Positions 27,240-36,982 are shown, counted from the first letter of the stretch. The stretch: 64,000 nucleotides of DNA from Pseudoalteromonas atlantica (GCA_007988745.1 BJUT01000005.1:61618-125617); one strand, 5' to 3'. The notes: a model not told the origin generated them from the letters alone. Program-made: numbers and translations.

Positions 27240-27257
27240 ATAAACGTTTAGGTCGTT

Positions 27258-28007
27258 TTAGTGTGTTTTGCTAGCACTTTTAACTAGGCCATCTAAAGAA
27301 TAAAGGCCACGTTTTTCATCATTTTTACGTTTGATTTCTTCAAGCGCACGCGCTTCTACCGCGTCAAATAATGCATTAATTAAACGGTTAAAGTGTTTAT
27401 GCATTGCGGTACGTGCGGCGCTTGCATCGTGTGTTTGCAGCGCATTATAAATAGCGGTGTGCTCATCCATTACGCAATCGTTATTGTTTTTACACACACT
27501 GCCGTAATCAGCCACAATTTGTGAATTGTTTAAACGTAAATCCCATAAATTAGCCACCGCATACTCAAGGGCTTTGTTACGTGTAGCACGCGCTATAATT
27601 TCATGAAACTCGCGGTCTGCTTGTTCTACATATAAGCCTTTTTCCATGGCTATTAGCGTTTGCTTTAATTGAGCTAGTTCTTCATCGGTGATTGATTGAG
27701 CGGCAAGTGCGGCTATTTCACCTTCAATGAGTGCGCGAGCTTGTGTTAGCTCAAAAGCGCTGATCTCTTTAGTTTTTACAGATGTTTCTTGTTGTTCTAT
27801 TACATAAACGCCTGAGCCGGTTTTGACCTCTACGCGGCCTCGTACTTCTAATGCAATAATAGCTTCACGAATTGTTGGGCGGCTTACGTCAAACATGTCG
27901 GCAAGTTCTCGCTCTGGTGGTAAACGACTCCCAGCAGAAAACTCTCCTTGGTTTATCAAAGCTTCAACTTTATCAACAATGCGCCAAAATAAGCGACGGT
28001 TTCCCAT
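27258..28007 (-). CDS. GntR family regulator, FadR/ExuR subfamily
   Basis: A 249-residue regulator. The winged helix occupies residues 8-75 (SRLPPERELADMFDVSRPTI, then EVRGRVEVKTGSGVYV). An all-helical FCD ligand domain covers about 90-230, with metal-binding candidates Asp/His in DREFHEII and MHKHFNRL. It is closest to the ExuR/UxuR group, which senses hexuronates, although no uronate operon is present here. It sits alone, separated by 512 bases from the next gene. Confidence 0.85.
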   Translation of the reverse strand: MGNRRLFWRIVDKVEALINQGEFSAGSRLPPERELADMFDVSRPTIREAIIALEVRGRVEVKTGSGVYVIEQQETSVKTKEISAFELTQARALIEGEIAALAAQSITDEELAQLKQTLIAMEKGLYVEQADREFHEIIARATRNKALEYAVANLWDLRLNNSQIVADYGSVCKNNNDCVMDEHTAIYNALQTHDASAARTAMHKHFNRLINALFDAVEARALEEIKRKNDEKRGLYSLDGLVKSASKTH

Positions 28008-28519
28008 ATTCTACCTTTATTACCTTAAGGAATAGCGGCTAATAGGCTCAAATAGCCTAAACCTACTGTTATTAGCAGAGGTTACCCCAAAATTCACTAT
28101 TATGTCAAAATTCTAAAGTGATGTAACGGTCATATAATATTATAAATGAGTGTTAACCTATTTATGTTACCAATTTAGTATAAATTTTAATAATTGGCTA
28201 GCTTGATTGGTCATGTTTTTGTGTGCTAAGTTAACTTTGCTCATTTATATAAGCGTGCTTAGAGCAAGCTAACTTTAATGGATTGAAATGTGTGCAATCT
28301 AGGCGCGGGTTAATGGTGGTGCGAGGTGAGTAACCTAGTTCGCCTAATAACTGGCGCAGCCTTGGTTGAATGGTGAATAGATTTATGCAAATTAAACCAT
28401 TAAAAATCTACACGCTTTAATAAAGAGCCTGTGTAATTTAGCTGTACCTAATAAAAAATAAGTAAGCACATAATTACAACTAGGCTCTTGCCTTGATTGC
28501 CCACGGATGGGGGTCAACT
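28008..28519. other. Intergenic region without recognised genes
   Basis: About 510 bases between the GntR gene and the Gfo/Idh/MocA gene. It contains a long imperfect inverted arrangement (AGTTAACTTTGCTC and GAGCAAGCTAACT near 28228-28272). I see no ORF or clear GntR operator. The GntR promoter must lie at the left end. Confidence 0.4.
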
Positions 28520-29521
28520 TTAGTCCGCTGCTGCGTTTTTATCATTAGGGTAAACTACCCCAAGCTGTTTTCTTGCGGTATCAAGTACGTTCATTACGTC
28601 GCGAGCAAGCTGATGTGTATTAACATCTGACTCTCGCTTTTGCGCGTTTATGGTTTGCATAAAGTGCGCAACTTCGTATTTCATAAAGTGCTCATCAAAT
28701 TTATCAGAAATAACCTCAACCTCCCCGTTATTGGCAACAAACTCTATGTGTTTTAACTGCGACACGGCATGTATTCGTAAGCGTCCGCGCTCACCTTGTA
28801 TTTCGGTGATGTTATCGCCTTGAGAAATTTTAGAGTAGCTAATAACGGCTTGTTTATCATCGTAATTTAATAATACGTCGCCTGCGCCATCTACGCCTGT
28901 ATCTAATAGTACCCCACTGGCACTCACGCGCTGTGGAGCGCCCCAAAGTGCTATAAGTAGGTAAAGCGGATACACACCTAAATCAAGCAAAGCGCCATTG
29001 GCAAATTCGGGTAAAAAGGTATTTGGGCGTTCGCCGTTTTTGTATTTATCGTAGCGTGATGAGTACTGACTGTATTGGCCAATAAACTTACGGGGTTTAC
29101 CAATTTTACTCAGCGCATTTTTAAGTCGCGCAAAGTTTGGCAAATGCGTGGTCATCATTGCTTCCATGTAAAGGCGTTTATTGGCGTTAGCCGCAGTTAA
29201 AATAGCGTTTAGCTCTTGGCTATTAGCGGCTGAAGGTTTTTCGCCTAGTACATGTTTGCCTGCTTCAAGGCACATTACTGCATATTGCTTGTGTAGGCTA
29301 TTTGGCGCTGCAATATACACCGCATCAACATTGGGGTCTTGGCATACCTGCTCAATTGAGGTGAAAATTTTTACATCGGTATTGGGGTGATTAGATAAAA
29401 AGGCTTCGCCGCTTGATTGCTTGCGTGAGCACACACCGTATAAATTAAATGCAGGTAACGTATTTGCTGCGCTTAATAGGGTATCACTAATAAAATTTGT
29501 ACCGACAATGACAAAGTTCAT
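28520..29521 (-). CDS. Gfo/Idh/MocA family oxidoreductase
   Basis: A 333-residue NAD(P)-dependent sugar or polyol dehydrogenase type protein. The N-terminal Rossmann fold (residues 1-120) begins VIVGTNFISDTLL and contains the family segment LEAGKHVLGEKPSAAN, whose EKP lysine is catalytic. The C-terminal alpha/beta substrate domain includes GALLDLGVYPLYLLIALWG. The glycine pattern at the start (GTNFIS) is weaker than the usual GxGxxG. It could act on a carbohydrate linked to the neighbouring GntR or GMC genes, but there is no operon evidence. Confidence 0.85.
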   Translation of the reverse strand: MNFVIVGTNFISDTLLSAANTLPAFNLYGVCSRKQSSGEAFLSNHPNTDVKIFTSIEQVCQDPNVDAVYIAAPNSLHKQYAVMCLEAGKHVLGEKPSAANSQELNAILTAANANKRLYMEAMMTTHLPNFARLKNALSKIGKPRKFIGQYSQYSSRYDKYKNGERPNTFLPEFANGALLDLGVYPLYLLIALWGAPQRVSASGVLLDTGVDGAGDVLLNYDDKQAVISYSKISQGDNITEIQGERGRLRIHAVSQLKHIEFVANNGEVEVISDKFDEHFMKYEVAHFMQTINAQKRESDVNTHQLARDVMNVLDTARKQLGVVYPNDKNAAAD

Positions 29522-29552
29522 GCCTGCTCCTTAGCTTAAATAATAAGAGCCG

Positions 29553-30560
29553 TTACTTTAACATTTTTTTTGCCCTGTATGCGCGTGGAGAATACCCAAA
29601 CCAGCGTTTAACACTTGCGCATAAGGTTGCTTGTTCGTGATAGCCTAAAAGCATTGAAATAGTACTGATAGAGTATTGTTTTTGAAGCAAGTAATGCGCT
29701 GCCAGGGCCCGGCGTGTGGTGTCTTTAAGTTTTACAAAGCTGGTGTTATGTTTAGCCAATTCACGGTGCAAGGTACGCGGGTGCATATTAAGTGCCTCGG
29801 CAATAGTTTGGTTTGAACACTGATAAATAGGCAGCATTGGCCTTATTAGTGCGCTTACTTGGGCAGGTAATGACTGACTGTGTTCGTTGCGTTTAGCTAA
29901 AAAATTAAAGGCCGCGTCGGTTTTATTAAGGTTATTGTGGTTAAGCTTTATCGATAAGTCGGCTTTGTTTATTACAATGCCCGCACTGTTGCGGTGCTCT
30001 ATTACTTTACAGCCAAAATAGGTTTTGTATGCATGTGTATTAGTTGTCAGTTTTTGCGGTAAAAACACAGTGCGAGGCTTGCACTGATTATTACTTAATT
30101 TTTTAATTATGCTCATGGCTAAGCCAAGCGTGAGCTCTATGGCTTGGTTTATTTGTGGCAGGGGCTTTAGGTTAAATTCAAACGATAAAAATAAGCTCTC
30201 GTCATTATCTAATGAGTGCGTTGTTAAGCACAATGCGGGGCTGTGTAAGTGTAAATATTTAACCACCCAGCTAAGCGCTTCTTCTAAATTAGTCCCACTT
30301 TTAGCGGCTATGGCTATGTGGCCTAAAATATCAAAGTTTTGTTTATTTGCTAATTTAAGCCCAAAGCTTGGGCAGTTAAGCGTGTGGCTGCAGTACTCTA
30401 ATAAATTTGCATAGCTCAAATAGGGTAAATATTGGTTTTCAAGGTTATTAAAGTCGACATTGACCTTACAGGTTTTCATTACGCTTGCTGGGTCTGCGCC
30501 AAGTTCTTTAATTAACGAGTCTATTGAATATAAAGAGGTGGCACGTATTGGGCTGCTCAT
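29553..30560 (-). CDS. AraC family regulator (OruR-like)
   Basis: A 335-residue regulator. An arabinose-binding-like N-terminal domain (about residues 15-200) carries SFGLKLANKQNFDILGHIAI. The C-terminal double helix-turn-helix (about 235-330) has CSNQTIAEALNMHPRTLHRE and YSISTISMLLGYHEQATLC, then FGYSPRAYR. I chose the ATG at 30560 (MSSPIRATSLYS), which matches the usual length, over a TTG 90 bases upstream. It is divergent from the GMC oxidoreductase gene, which it probably controls. Confidence 0.85.
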   Translation of the reverse strand: MSSPIRATSLYSIDSLIKELGADPASVMKTCKVNVDFNNLENQYLPYLSYANLLEYCSHTLNCPSFGLKLANKQNFDILGHIAIAAKSGTNLEEALSWVVKYLHLHSPALCLTTHSLDNDESLFLSFEFNLKPLPQINQAIELTLGLAMSIIKKLSNNQCKPRTVFLPQKLTTNTHAYKTYFGCKVIEHRNSAGIVINKADLSIKLNHNNLNKTDAAFNFLAKRNEHSQSLPAQVSALIRPMLPIYQCSNQTIAEALNMHPRTLHRELAKHNTSFVKLKDTTRRALAAHYLLQKQYSISTISMLLGYHEQATLCASVKRWFGYSPRAYRAKKMLK

Positions 30561-30736
30561 ACACTGGCGCTGTAAATTAAAGAAGGTGTCTAAAAATATC
30601 AAGTTTTTAGGATTTAATCTATGCACTATAGAGCGAATAGCTTGCTGCAATAAAACTGCTTATTTACAACTGCATGGATGCACAAAGCAGAAGCAGCTAC
30701 CAATAACACCTAAATAGTGATTATGCAAAGGCACCT

Positions 30737-32347
30737 ATGAGTAACCACACGTTTGATTATATTATTATTGGCGCAGGCAGTGCAGGTTGTGTGCTGGCAG
30801 CGCGTTTATCAGAAGATCAGCATATAAGTGTGTGCCTAATAGAGTCGGGCGGTAGCGATAAGAGCGCTTTAATACAAATGCCTGCGGGTATTGCGGCCAG
30901 TGTGCCATACGGAATAAATAGTTGGCATTACAACACGGTACCGCAAAAGGCGCTTAATAACCGATGTGGCTTTGTACCGCGGGGCAAAGTGCTAGGTGGG
31001 TCTAGCTCTACTAATGCCATGGTGTATATACGCGGTAATAAATACGATTACGATAACTGGGCACAAAATGGCAACCTTGGGTGGGACTACAACAGTTTAT
31101 TACCCTATTTTATAAAAGCCGAAAACAATAAAACGTTTAACAACGCGTTACATGGCACAAAAGGGCCATTGCATGTGCAAGAGCTGACTAAGCCAAGTGC
31201 GGTAAACTCTTGCTTTTTAAAAGCGTGTGTTGAGCAAGGAATACAGTTAAATGACGATATAAATGGCGCTGAGCAACAAGGAGCACGGCTTTCGCAGGTT
31301 ACGCAACATAATGGTGAGCGCTGTAGTGCTGCAAAAGCGTATTTAACACCGCACTTAAACAGGCCTAACCTTAGTGTGTTTACCCACAGCCACGTTAATA
31401 AGATTATAATCAAAAATAAGGTTGCCTACGGCGTAGAGCTTGAGCGCGGCGGTAAAATTATTACATTAATGGCTAAAAAGGAGGTGCTTTTAAGCGCCGG
31501 TGCAATTAACTCTCCGCACGTGTTAATGCTTTCAGGAATTGGCCCTAAAGCGCATTTAGCAGCGCATAACATACCACTGGAACATGCACTGGAAGGAGTA
31601 GGGGGTAATTTACAAGATCACTTAACCGTGGTGCCTTTGTGTAAAGCAAATACAGCAAAAGGCACCTTTGGGGTAAGTGTAAAAGGCGCTGCAAGTATTA
31701 TTAAAGGGTGTGCGCAGTGGTTTAGTAAACGCAGCGGAATATTAACCAGTAATTTTGCTGAGTCACATGCGTTTATTAATGTATTGGATAATTCGCCTGC
31801 GCCGGATATTCAACTTGAGTTTGTAATTGGGTTGGTGGACGATCATAGTCGCAAAGTTCACCTTGGCCATGGCTATAGTATTCACAGTAGTATTATGCGC
31901 CCCAAAAGTCGAGGGACAATAAGGCTTGCCAATAGCAATCCACGCAGTGCGCCGCTTATCGACCCTAATTATTTAAGCCACCCTGATGATTTATCGCTTA
32001 TGCTTGCAGGGCTTAAAAAAGCGCTGCGTATTATGCAAAGCCCCGCCTTTGATAAAATTCGTGGTAACTTTGTTTACCCGCTTGATGTAAATAACGATTC
32101 CCAGCTTATTGAATTTATTCGCCAAACTGCCGATACCGAATATCACCCTGTGGGCACCTGTAAAATGGGCACCGACAATATGGCGGTGGTTAATAGCAAA
32201 CTACAAGTACACGGGATACGCAGCTTAAGGGTTATTGACGCCTCAATTATGCCAACCATAGTAACAGGTAACACAAACGCACCTGTTATTGCTATTGCTG
32301 AAAAGGCCGCTGATTTAATTAAATTGAGCTATAAAACAGGGTTATAA
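30737..32347 (+). CDS. GMC family FAD-dependent oxidoreductase (alcohol/choline dehydrogenase type)
   Basis: A 536-residue flavoprotein. The ADP-binding motif YIIIGAGSAGCVLAARLSE is at residues 6-24. GMC signature 1 is PRGKVLGGSSSTNAMVYIRG near residue 82, signature 2 is GAINSPHVLMLSGIGP near 255, and the C-terminal catalytic segment EYHPVGTCKMG is near 475. It oxidises a primary alcohol, like AlkJ or choline dehydrogenases; the substrate is uncertain. It is divergent from an AraC regulator and overlaps the convergent methyltransferase-like gene by six bases. Confidence 0.9.
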   Translation: MSNHTFDYIIIGAGSAGCVLAARLSEDQHISVCLIESGGSDKSALIQMPAGIAASVPYGINSWHYNTVPQKALNNRCGFVPRGKVLGGSSSTNAMVYIRGNKYDYDNWAQNGNLGWDYNSLLPYFIKAENNKTFNNALHGTKGPLHVQELTKPSAVNSCFLKACVEQGIQLNDDINGAEQQGARLSQVTQHNGERCSAAKAYLTPHLNRPNLSVFTHSHVNKIIIKNKVAYGVELERGGKIITLMAKKEVLLSAGAINSPHVLMLSGIGPKAHLAAHNIPLEHALEGVGGNLQDHLTVVPLCKANTAKGTFGVSVKGAASIIKGCAQWFSKRSGILTSNFAESHAFINVLDNSPAPDIQLEFVIGLVDDHSRKVHLGHGYSIHSSIMRPKSRGTIRLANSNPRSAPLIDPNYLSHPDDLSLMLAGLKKALRIMQSPAFDKIRGNFVYPLDVNNDSQLIEFIRQTADTEYHPVGTCKMGTDNMAVVNSKLQVHGIRSLRVIDASIMPTIVTGNTNAPVIAIAEKAADLIKLSYKTGL

Positions 32348-33166
32348 AGAGTGGTTGTAAAAGTCAGTAAGCCACGCCTGCCAGTCATCTTCTAGTTTAA
32401 GCATTTGTTGGTGCTTTTTAGCGTTAAGGTGTTTGTTTTCATCTTCGGTAGCAATAAAAGGGCCTACCCGACAAAGCGAGCAATGATTTTCACCTAAATA
32501 CGCAGGCTTTGTAAGGTGCGTGCTTAGTTCGTCAGATTGCGCCGAGATTGCTTTAGGCGTAAACACATAAGTGATGCCACTGGTGTCTTTTACGTGTTTG
32601 TCACGGTCTACGTTTCTTATTTTGTAACCATCAAACTGGTTAATATCAAAAGGCATTTGGCCCGCGTATTTAGTCTCAAGGGCATTACTTAAGCTGCCTT
32701 CAATATTCCACTCGCGATAGGGTTTTACATCTTTTGAGGTTATGTAGCAAAGCATAGGGCCGCTTTTGTCGAGTGCGTATTTGTTAGCGTATTTAATAAA
32801 TTGATGTAGTAACGCGCGATTAAGCACGTTCATGCTGGTTTTTTGAGTGTTGCTTTCAAATGCTTCGCGCCCTACAAAGGCTGGAATAAGCGGAAACTGA
32901 AAAATAACCACATCAAAGCTGTGCTGGTGCGAAGCTAATTTTTGCCAACATAAAGGGTCCGTTACATCAAAGCAATTTATAACCTCAACATGACACTTTT
33001 TTAAACTACTTAGCGCATTGTGCTGGTATTTTTGCTCTATGGTTTTGGCGCTATCATAAGTAGATGCGACTAACTTTGCCGGTTTTATATGATTAACCAC
33101 CGCATTAGAGAACGATAGATCGCCATCGCCTACGGTGAGAATTCGCCAATTAGGATTTAAATACAT
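32342..33166 (-). CDS. DUF2431/BMT5-like Rossmann methyltransferase with a C-terminal zinc finger
   Basis: A 274-residue protein. Residues 1-205 look like the Rossmann domain DUF2431, whose yeast member BMT5 methylates a uridine of 25S rRNA. The SAM-loop-like start is ILTVGDGDLSFSNAV, and FDVVIFQFP is the following acidic strand. Residues 228-252 form a CxxC-x13-H-x5-H finger (CSLC ... HLNAKKH), of the U1/matrin type that binds RNA. An RNA methyltransferase role is inferred. It is followed four bases after its upstream neighbour's stop by its own ATG, so it lies in an operon with a small membrane-protein gene. Confidence 0.7.
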   Translation of the reverse strand: MYLNPNWRILTVGDGDLSFSNAVVNHIKPAKLVASTYDSAKTIEQKYQHNALSSLKKCHVEVINCFDVTDPLCWQKLASHQHSFDVVIFQFPLIPAFVGREAFESNTQKTSMNVLNRALLHQFIKYANKYALDKSGPMLCYITSKDVKPYREWNIEGSLSNALETKYAGQMPFDINQFDGYKIRNVDRDKHVKDTSGITYVFTPKAISAQSDELSTHLTKPAYLGENHCSLCRVGPFIATEDENKHLNAKKHQQMLKLEDDWQAWLTDFYNHSL

Positions 33167-33169
33167 AAC

Positions 33170-33568
33170 TTAATTAGATTTGTGAGTGTTTTGATCTGCA
33201 CTTTGAGTATTTTGCGCTGTATTAGCACCATGCAAACGATGAAACGCAAGGCGTGTTTTAAGCCCTTCAATGGCTATTTGTTTTAAAATTAAATTAAAGG
33301 TAATTAAAATAGCAAACACAATATGAATAGGGCCATGTGTAAAACCCGCCTCTGGGTTATAAAGCGTAAGCCCAAACAACATAAATAACACCACTAACAG
33401 TATTTCTATTAATTGGTTTGAGTAAAAGCTGAGCCGGCCTTCATTTTTGTGATCTTTTTTAATACTAATAGCGCAAAAAAACGGAATAACTTTAATTTTA
33501 AAAGCGGCGTTTTTTTCTACGTAGTTTTCGCCAAGCTCGTTAAGCTGCTGGCGTAATGTATCAATCAT
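33170..33568 (-). CDS. Small membrane protein of unknown function
   Basis: A 132-residue protein with two or three hydrophobic helices (about residues 52-70 and 80-97), a polar basic N-terminal third and a Asn/Gln-rich tail (TAQNTQSADQNTHKSN). I do not recognise a family. It is immediately upstream of the methyltransferase-like gene (3-base gap), and its ATG has a weak ribosome site. The two are probably co-transcribed. Confidence 0.65.
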   Translation of the reverse strand: MIDTLRQQLNELGENYVEKNAAFKIKVIPFFCAISIKKDHKNEGRLSFYSNQLIEILLVVLFMLFGLTLYNPEAGFTHGPIHIVFAILITFNLILKQIAIEGLKTRLAFHRLHGANTAQNTQSADQNTHKSN

Positions 33569-33635
33569 GGTGCGTCCTTAAATAGCAGTGCGCGGATGTT
33601 ACACTATTACGCCTAGTAGGTTAAGCAGCGCAAGG

Positions 33636-34055
33636 TTATTTTGGGTAAAGGCTCATACCAATGGTGAGTATGTGACACACAAATACCACTGAGGTAAGAA
33701 TAAAGCGCATCTTTTGATAATCGCGATGGTAGGTTTGCCATTGTGGTGTGGCTTTTTCAAAGATAAGAACTAACCAAAAACTAGCCCCTAACCAGGCAAG
33801 CGCCCACTCCAGCGGAATAAACGATAAAAATGGTACGGGTATAACAGGCACAACCGCTTTAATTGCATCGCTGTAGCTTTGCATCCCAGCGCGCCATAAA
33901 TTGCCCGCCATAAATGCCAGTATAGCAATGCTATAAAAAGTAAAAAACTCCAAGTTAACGCTATTACTGCCAAACATAAGCGGCCACGCTACACAGCCCA
34001 AAAAGGGTAGTAACCCCAAATAGCCAAGTTGAATATGATTAACAAATTTTTCCAT
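33636..34055 (-). CDS. DUF3429 family membrane protein
   Basis: A 139-residue inner-membrane protein with four hydrophobic helices. The start LGYLGLLPFLGCVAWPLMFG and the segment FMAGNLWRAGMQ match the DUF3429 pattern (LGxLPF and a later W-containing helix). The function is unknown. It is separated by 68 bases from the next gene on the same strand and by about 250 bases from the divergent ahpC gene. Confidence 0.7.
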   Translation of the reverse strand: MEKFVNHIQLGYLGLLPFLGCVAWPLMFGSNSVNLEFFTFYSIAILAFMAGNLWRAGMQSYSDAIKAVVPVIPVPFLSFIPLEWALAWLGASFWLVLIFEKATPQWQTYHRDYQKMRFILTSVVFVCHILTIGMSLYPK

Positions 34056-34172
34056 TACAGCATGCCTTATGTTGTGTGTTTTTTAGCGCGGCTATTGTAG
34101 CAGTATTCTTAGCACTTACAGGTAATAAATCGTTTACGAATAGAAGAGCTGGATAGTTCAATCTTAAAAATC

Positions 34173-34194
34173 GATTGTTTTAATCTAAACAATC
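34173..34194. promoter_or_regulatory. Palindrome upstream of ahpC
   Basis: Two perfect 8-base arms GATTGTTT/AAACAATC flank six bases, 116 bases before the ahpC start. This is the likely promoter region of a peroxide-stress gene, so an OxyR or other redox-regulator site is plausible, but the fit to the ATAG-N7-CTAT consensus is poor. Confidence 0.35.
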
Positions 34195-34309
34195 AATTTT
34201 ATTTAGTTTACCAATGGGCTTATTGTATTAATCAAGCCAACGCGAAAGGCCACACATTTTGGCTGCGTTGAGTAACTTTAAAACACTTTAAATATAAATG
34301 AGGAATACT

Positions 34310-34879
34310 ATGAGCACTTCATTGATCAACACAAAAATTCAACCTTTTAACGCAACTGCATACCACAATGGTGACTTTGTAGAAGTGTCTGAAAAAGACG
34401 TACTAGGTAAGTGGTCAATCTTCTTCTTTTACCCTGCAGATTTCACGTTTGTATGTCCTACTGAGCTTGGCGATGTTGCTGATTACTACGAGCAGCTACA
34501 AGAAATGGGTGTAGAAGTTTACTCAGTATCAACTGATACTCACTTCACGCATAAAGCATGGCATGACACGTCAGACACTATTGGTAAAATTAAATTTCCA
34601 ATGATTGGCGACCCAACTGGCCGTATTACTCGCAGCTTTGGCGTTATGATTGAAGATGACGGCCTTGCACTTCGCGGTACTTTTGTAATGAACCCAGAGG
34701 GCGAAATTAAAGTAATCGAAACTCACGATTTAGGTATTGGCCGTAGCGCTAAAGAGTTAGTACGTAAAGTACAAGCTGCTCAATACATTGCAACTCACGA
34801 CGGTGAAGTTTGCCCTGCATCTTGGCAGCCAGGTGAAGACACACTTGCTCCTTCACTAGACCTAGTTGGTAAAATCTAA
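34310..34879 (+). CDS. ahpC: Alkyl hydroperoxide reductase subunit C (peroxiredoxin)
   Basis: A 189-residue typical two-cysteine peroxiredoxin that reduces hydrogen peroxide, organic peroxides and peroxynitrite in the cytoplasm. The peroxidatic Cys49 is in FTFVCPTELGD and the resolving Cys168 is in GEVCPASW. I chose the ATG at 34310, with GAGGAA five bases upstream; an earlier in-frame ATG at 34298 lacks a ribosome site. It lies 156 bases upstream of ahpF, with two hairpins between, as is usual for a gene expressed far above its reductase. Confidence 0.97.
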   Translation: MSTSLINTKIQPFNATAYHNGDFVEVSEKDVLGKWSIFFFYPADFTFVCPTELGDVADYYEQLQEMGVEVYSVSTDTHFTHKAWHDTSDTIGKIKFPMIGDPTGRITRSFGVMIEDDGLALRGTFVMNPEGEIKVIETHDLGIGRSAKELVRKVQAAQYIATHDGEVCPASWQPGEDTLAPSLDLVGKI

Positions 34880-34902
34880 ATATAGGTTTACCCACTTTTA
34901 TG

Positions 34903-34947
34903 AGGGCAGGTAACTGCCCTTAAACCAATAAATATTCGTTTATTGGT
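34903..34947 (+). promoter_or_regulatory. Hairpins in the ahpC-ahpF gap
   Basis: AGGGCAG/CTGCCCT (34903-34920) and a perfect 9-bp inverted repeat ACCAATAAA/TTTATTGGT (34924-34947) lie back to back. Neither has a long T-run. They may stabilise the ahpC message or partly terminate it, setting the AhpC to AhpF ratio. Confidence 0.5.
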
Positions 34948-35035
34948 GCCTCCTATATCAACTCGGACTCATTAGCACATGCATTGGTTGGCGTGGGAGG
35001 CTTGCTGTTTAAATTTTCCTAAAAAGGGTTAAGCC

Positions 35036-36619
35036 ATGTTAGATAACAACATTAAAAATCAATTAAAAAGCCATTTTGAATCGCTTACTCAACCTGTTGA
35101 GCTGCTTATTGCCTTGGATGACAGCAAAAAATCAGCAGAAGTAGAAAGCTTAGCAAACGACTTAACATCATTAAGCGACAAGTTTACGGTAGTGAGCAAC
35201 CCTGATTCGAGCGCACGTCGCCCATCTATGGTTGTGCATTCACCTGAAAAAAACACCCACATTACGTTTGCTGGCGTACCTATGGGTCACGAATTTACAA
35301 GTTTAGTGTTAGCGCTTTTACACACTGGCGGACACGCAAGCAAAGCAAAAAGCGAAGACATTGAACAAATAGAATCACTCAATCAAGAACTTAATTTTGA
35401 AGTATACATAAGCTTAAGTTGCCAAACATGCCCGCAAGTAGTGCAGGCGCTAAATACAATGGCAGCAACAAACAGCAAAATTAAAGCAACAATGATTGAC
35501 GGCGCACTCTTTCAAGACGAAGTAGAAGAGCGCAATATTTTAGCAGTACCAGCTGTGTACTTAAATGGCGAACCATTTAGCCAAGGTGCATTAAGCCTTA
35601 CCGACATTTTAAATAAAGTAGACACTAAAGGCGCGGCTAAACAAGCTGCAGCATTAAGCGAAAAAGACGAGTTTGATGTATTAGTAGTAGGTGGCGGACC
35701 TGCGGGTGCCTCAGCCGCTATTTACTCTGCTCGTAAAGGGTTAAACACCGGTATAGTCGCCGATAGATTTGGTGGCCAAGTTGCCGATACGTTGGCTATC
35801 GAAAACTTTATTTCGATTAAAGCCACTGAAGGTCCAAAGCTTGTTGCTCAGCTTGAAGAGCATGTTAAAGAATACGATGTAGATGTAATGCATAACCAAC
35901 GCGCAGCAGGGCTTGGTCGCGGTAGTAATGGTTATGAAATTACCCTTGAAAACGGGGCTACTTTAAAAGCTAAATCGCTTGTTTTAGCAACCGGTGCACG
36001 CTGGCGTGAAATGAACGTCCCTGGTGAGCAAGAATATCGCGGTCATGGCGTAGCTTACTGCCCACACTGTGATGGTCCGCTATTTAAGGGTAAGCCTGTT
36101 GCCGTTATTGGTGGTGGTAACTCGGGTATAGAGGCGGCTATCGACTTAGCTAACATTGTAGAGCATGTAACGGTACTTGAGTTTGCTGATACGCTGCGCG
36201 CTGACGAAGTACTTATTCGCAAAGCGAATAGCTTAAGCAACATCACTATTATTAAAAATGCGCAAACCACTGAAGTAGTAGGCGATGGTAAAAAAGTAAC
36301 CGGACTTAATTACACTGACCGTGTAACAGGCGAGGAAAAATCATTAGCACTTGCAGGTATTTTTGTACAAATAGGTTTGATCCCTAATACCGAATGGTTA
36401 AAAGAGAGCGACCTTACACTAAGCAAGTTTGGCGAGATAGAAATTGACGCTAAAGGCGCAACCTCATTACCGGGCGTTTACGGTGCGGGTGACGCAACAA
36501 ATACGCCATTTAAGCAAATCATTATTGCAATGGGTAGTGGTGCAACAGCAAGCTTAGGGGCGTTTGATTACTTAATTCGCCATAGCGAGCAAAGCAACCA
36601 AGACCAAAATGCAGCTTAA
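35036..36619 (+). CDS. ahpF: Alkyl hydroperoxide reductase subunit F
   Basis: A 527-residue flavoprotein disulfide reductase that passes electrons from NADH to AhpC. The N-terminal double thioredoxin-like domain has CQTC (Cys129, Cys132). The FAD-binding domain begins [20 protein letters not shown] at about residue 217. The catalytic disulfide CPHCDG is Cys342/Cys345, between the two Rossmann halves; the NAD motif is [16 protein letters not shown]. It is intact and full length. A strong terminator follows. Confidence 0.97.
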   Translation: MLDNNIKNQLKSHFESLTQPVELLIALDDSKKSAEVESLANDLTSLSDKFTVVSNPDSSARRPSMVVHSPEKNTHITFAGVPMGHEFTSLVLALLHTGGHASKAKSEDIEQIESLNQELNFEVYISLSCQTCPQVVQALNTMAATNSKIKATMIDGALFQDEVEERNILAVPAVYLNGEPFSQGALSLTDILNKVDTKGAAKQAAALSEKDEFDVLVVGGGPAGASAAIYSARKGLNTGIVADRFGGQVADTLAIENFISIKATEGPKLVAQLEEHVKEYDVDVMHNQRAAGLGRGSNGYEITLENGATLKAKSLVLATGARWREMNVPGEQEYRGHGVAYCPHCDGPLFKGKPVAVIGGGNSGIEAAIDLANIVEHVTVLEFADTLRADEVLIRKANSLSNITIIKNAQTTEVVGDGKKVTGLNYTDRVTGEEKSLALAGIFVQIGLIPNTEWLKESDLTLSKFGEIEIDAKGATSLPGVYGAGDATNTPFKQIIIAMGSGATASLGAFDYLIRHSEQSNQDQNAA

Positions 36620-36680
36620 TAGGCAAATCATCTCTTGATGTAACAGCGATAGGTACACCCAAAAGCTGTTTGTTAACCCA

Positions 36681-36708
36681 AGCCGCCCTCTCCAAAGGCG
36701 GCTTTTTT
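36681..36708 (+). terminator. Rho-independent terminator after ahpF
   Basis: A perfect 7-bp stem AGCCGCC/GGCGGCT with a 9-base loop is followed by six T residues. Confidence 0.85.
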
Positions 36709-36730
36709 AATGTTTATAACAATATCTCTA

Positions 36731-36982
36731 TTAATCACAGCCACCAGAATCCCCACCGCAATCATTATTAGAGTGGGAGTTATTACTAGCATAAATTGAA
36801 GAGTCAGTGCTTGTATAAGCTGAACGGCCTTGTGATGCCTTACCACTGATAAACGTAACTAATAGCAATACGCTTGATACAATAACAACGGTTATTGATG
36901 AACCCCATTGCCCTGTAGAAATGCCTTTAAATATGGCTAACAGCAGTACAGTAAAAAGTAATGTTCTTATTATATTTCTCAT
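36731..36982 (-). CDS. Small membrane protein with a Cys-Gly-Asp-rich tail
   Basis: An 83-residue protein with two hydrophobic helices (about residues 6-20 and 27-46) and a polar tail ending NDCGGDSGGCD. The two closely spaced cysteines and acidic residues could bind metal or form a disulfide. I recognise no family. It begins 17 bases after the stop of the hybrid kinase gene and has its own likely ribosome site, so it probably belongs to that transcript. Confidence 0.55.
   Translation of the reverse strand: MRNIIRTLLFTVLLLAIFKGISTGQWGSSITVVIVSSVLLLVTFISGKASQGRSAYTSTDSSIYASNNSHSNNDCGGDSGGCD

Noticed and set aside
34149-34194. An OxyR site before ahpC.
   Set aside because: The ATAG-N7-CTAT spacing is matched only in the first part; I kept the palindrome but not the name.
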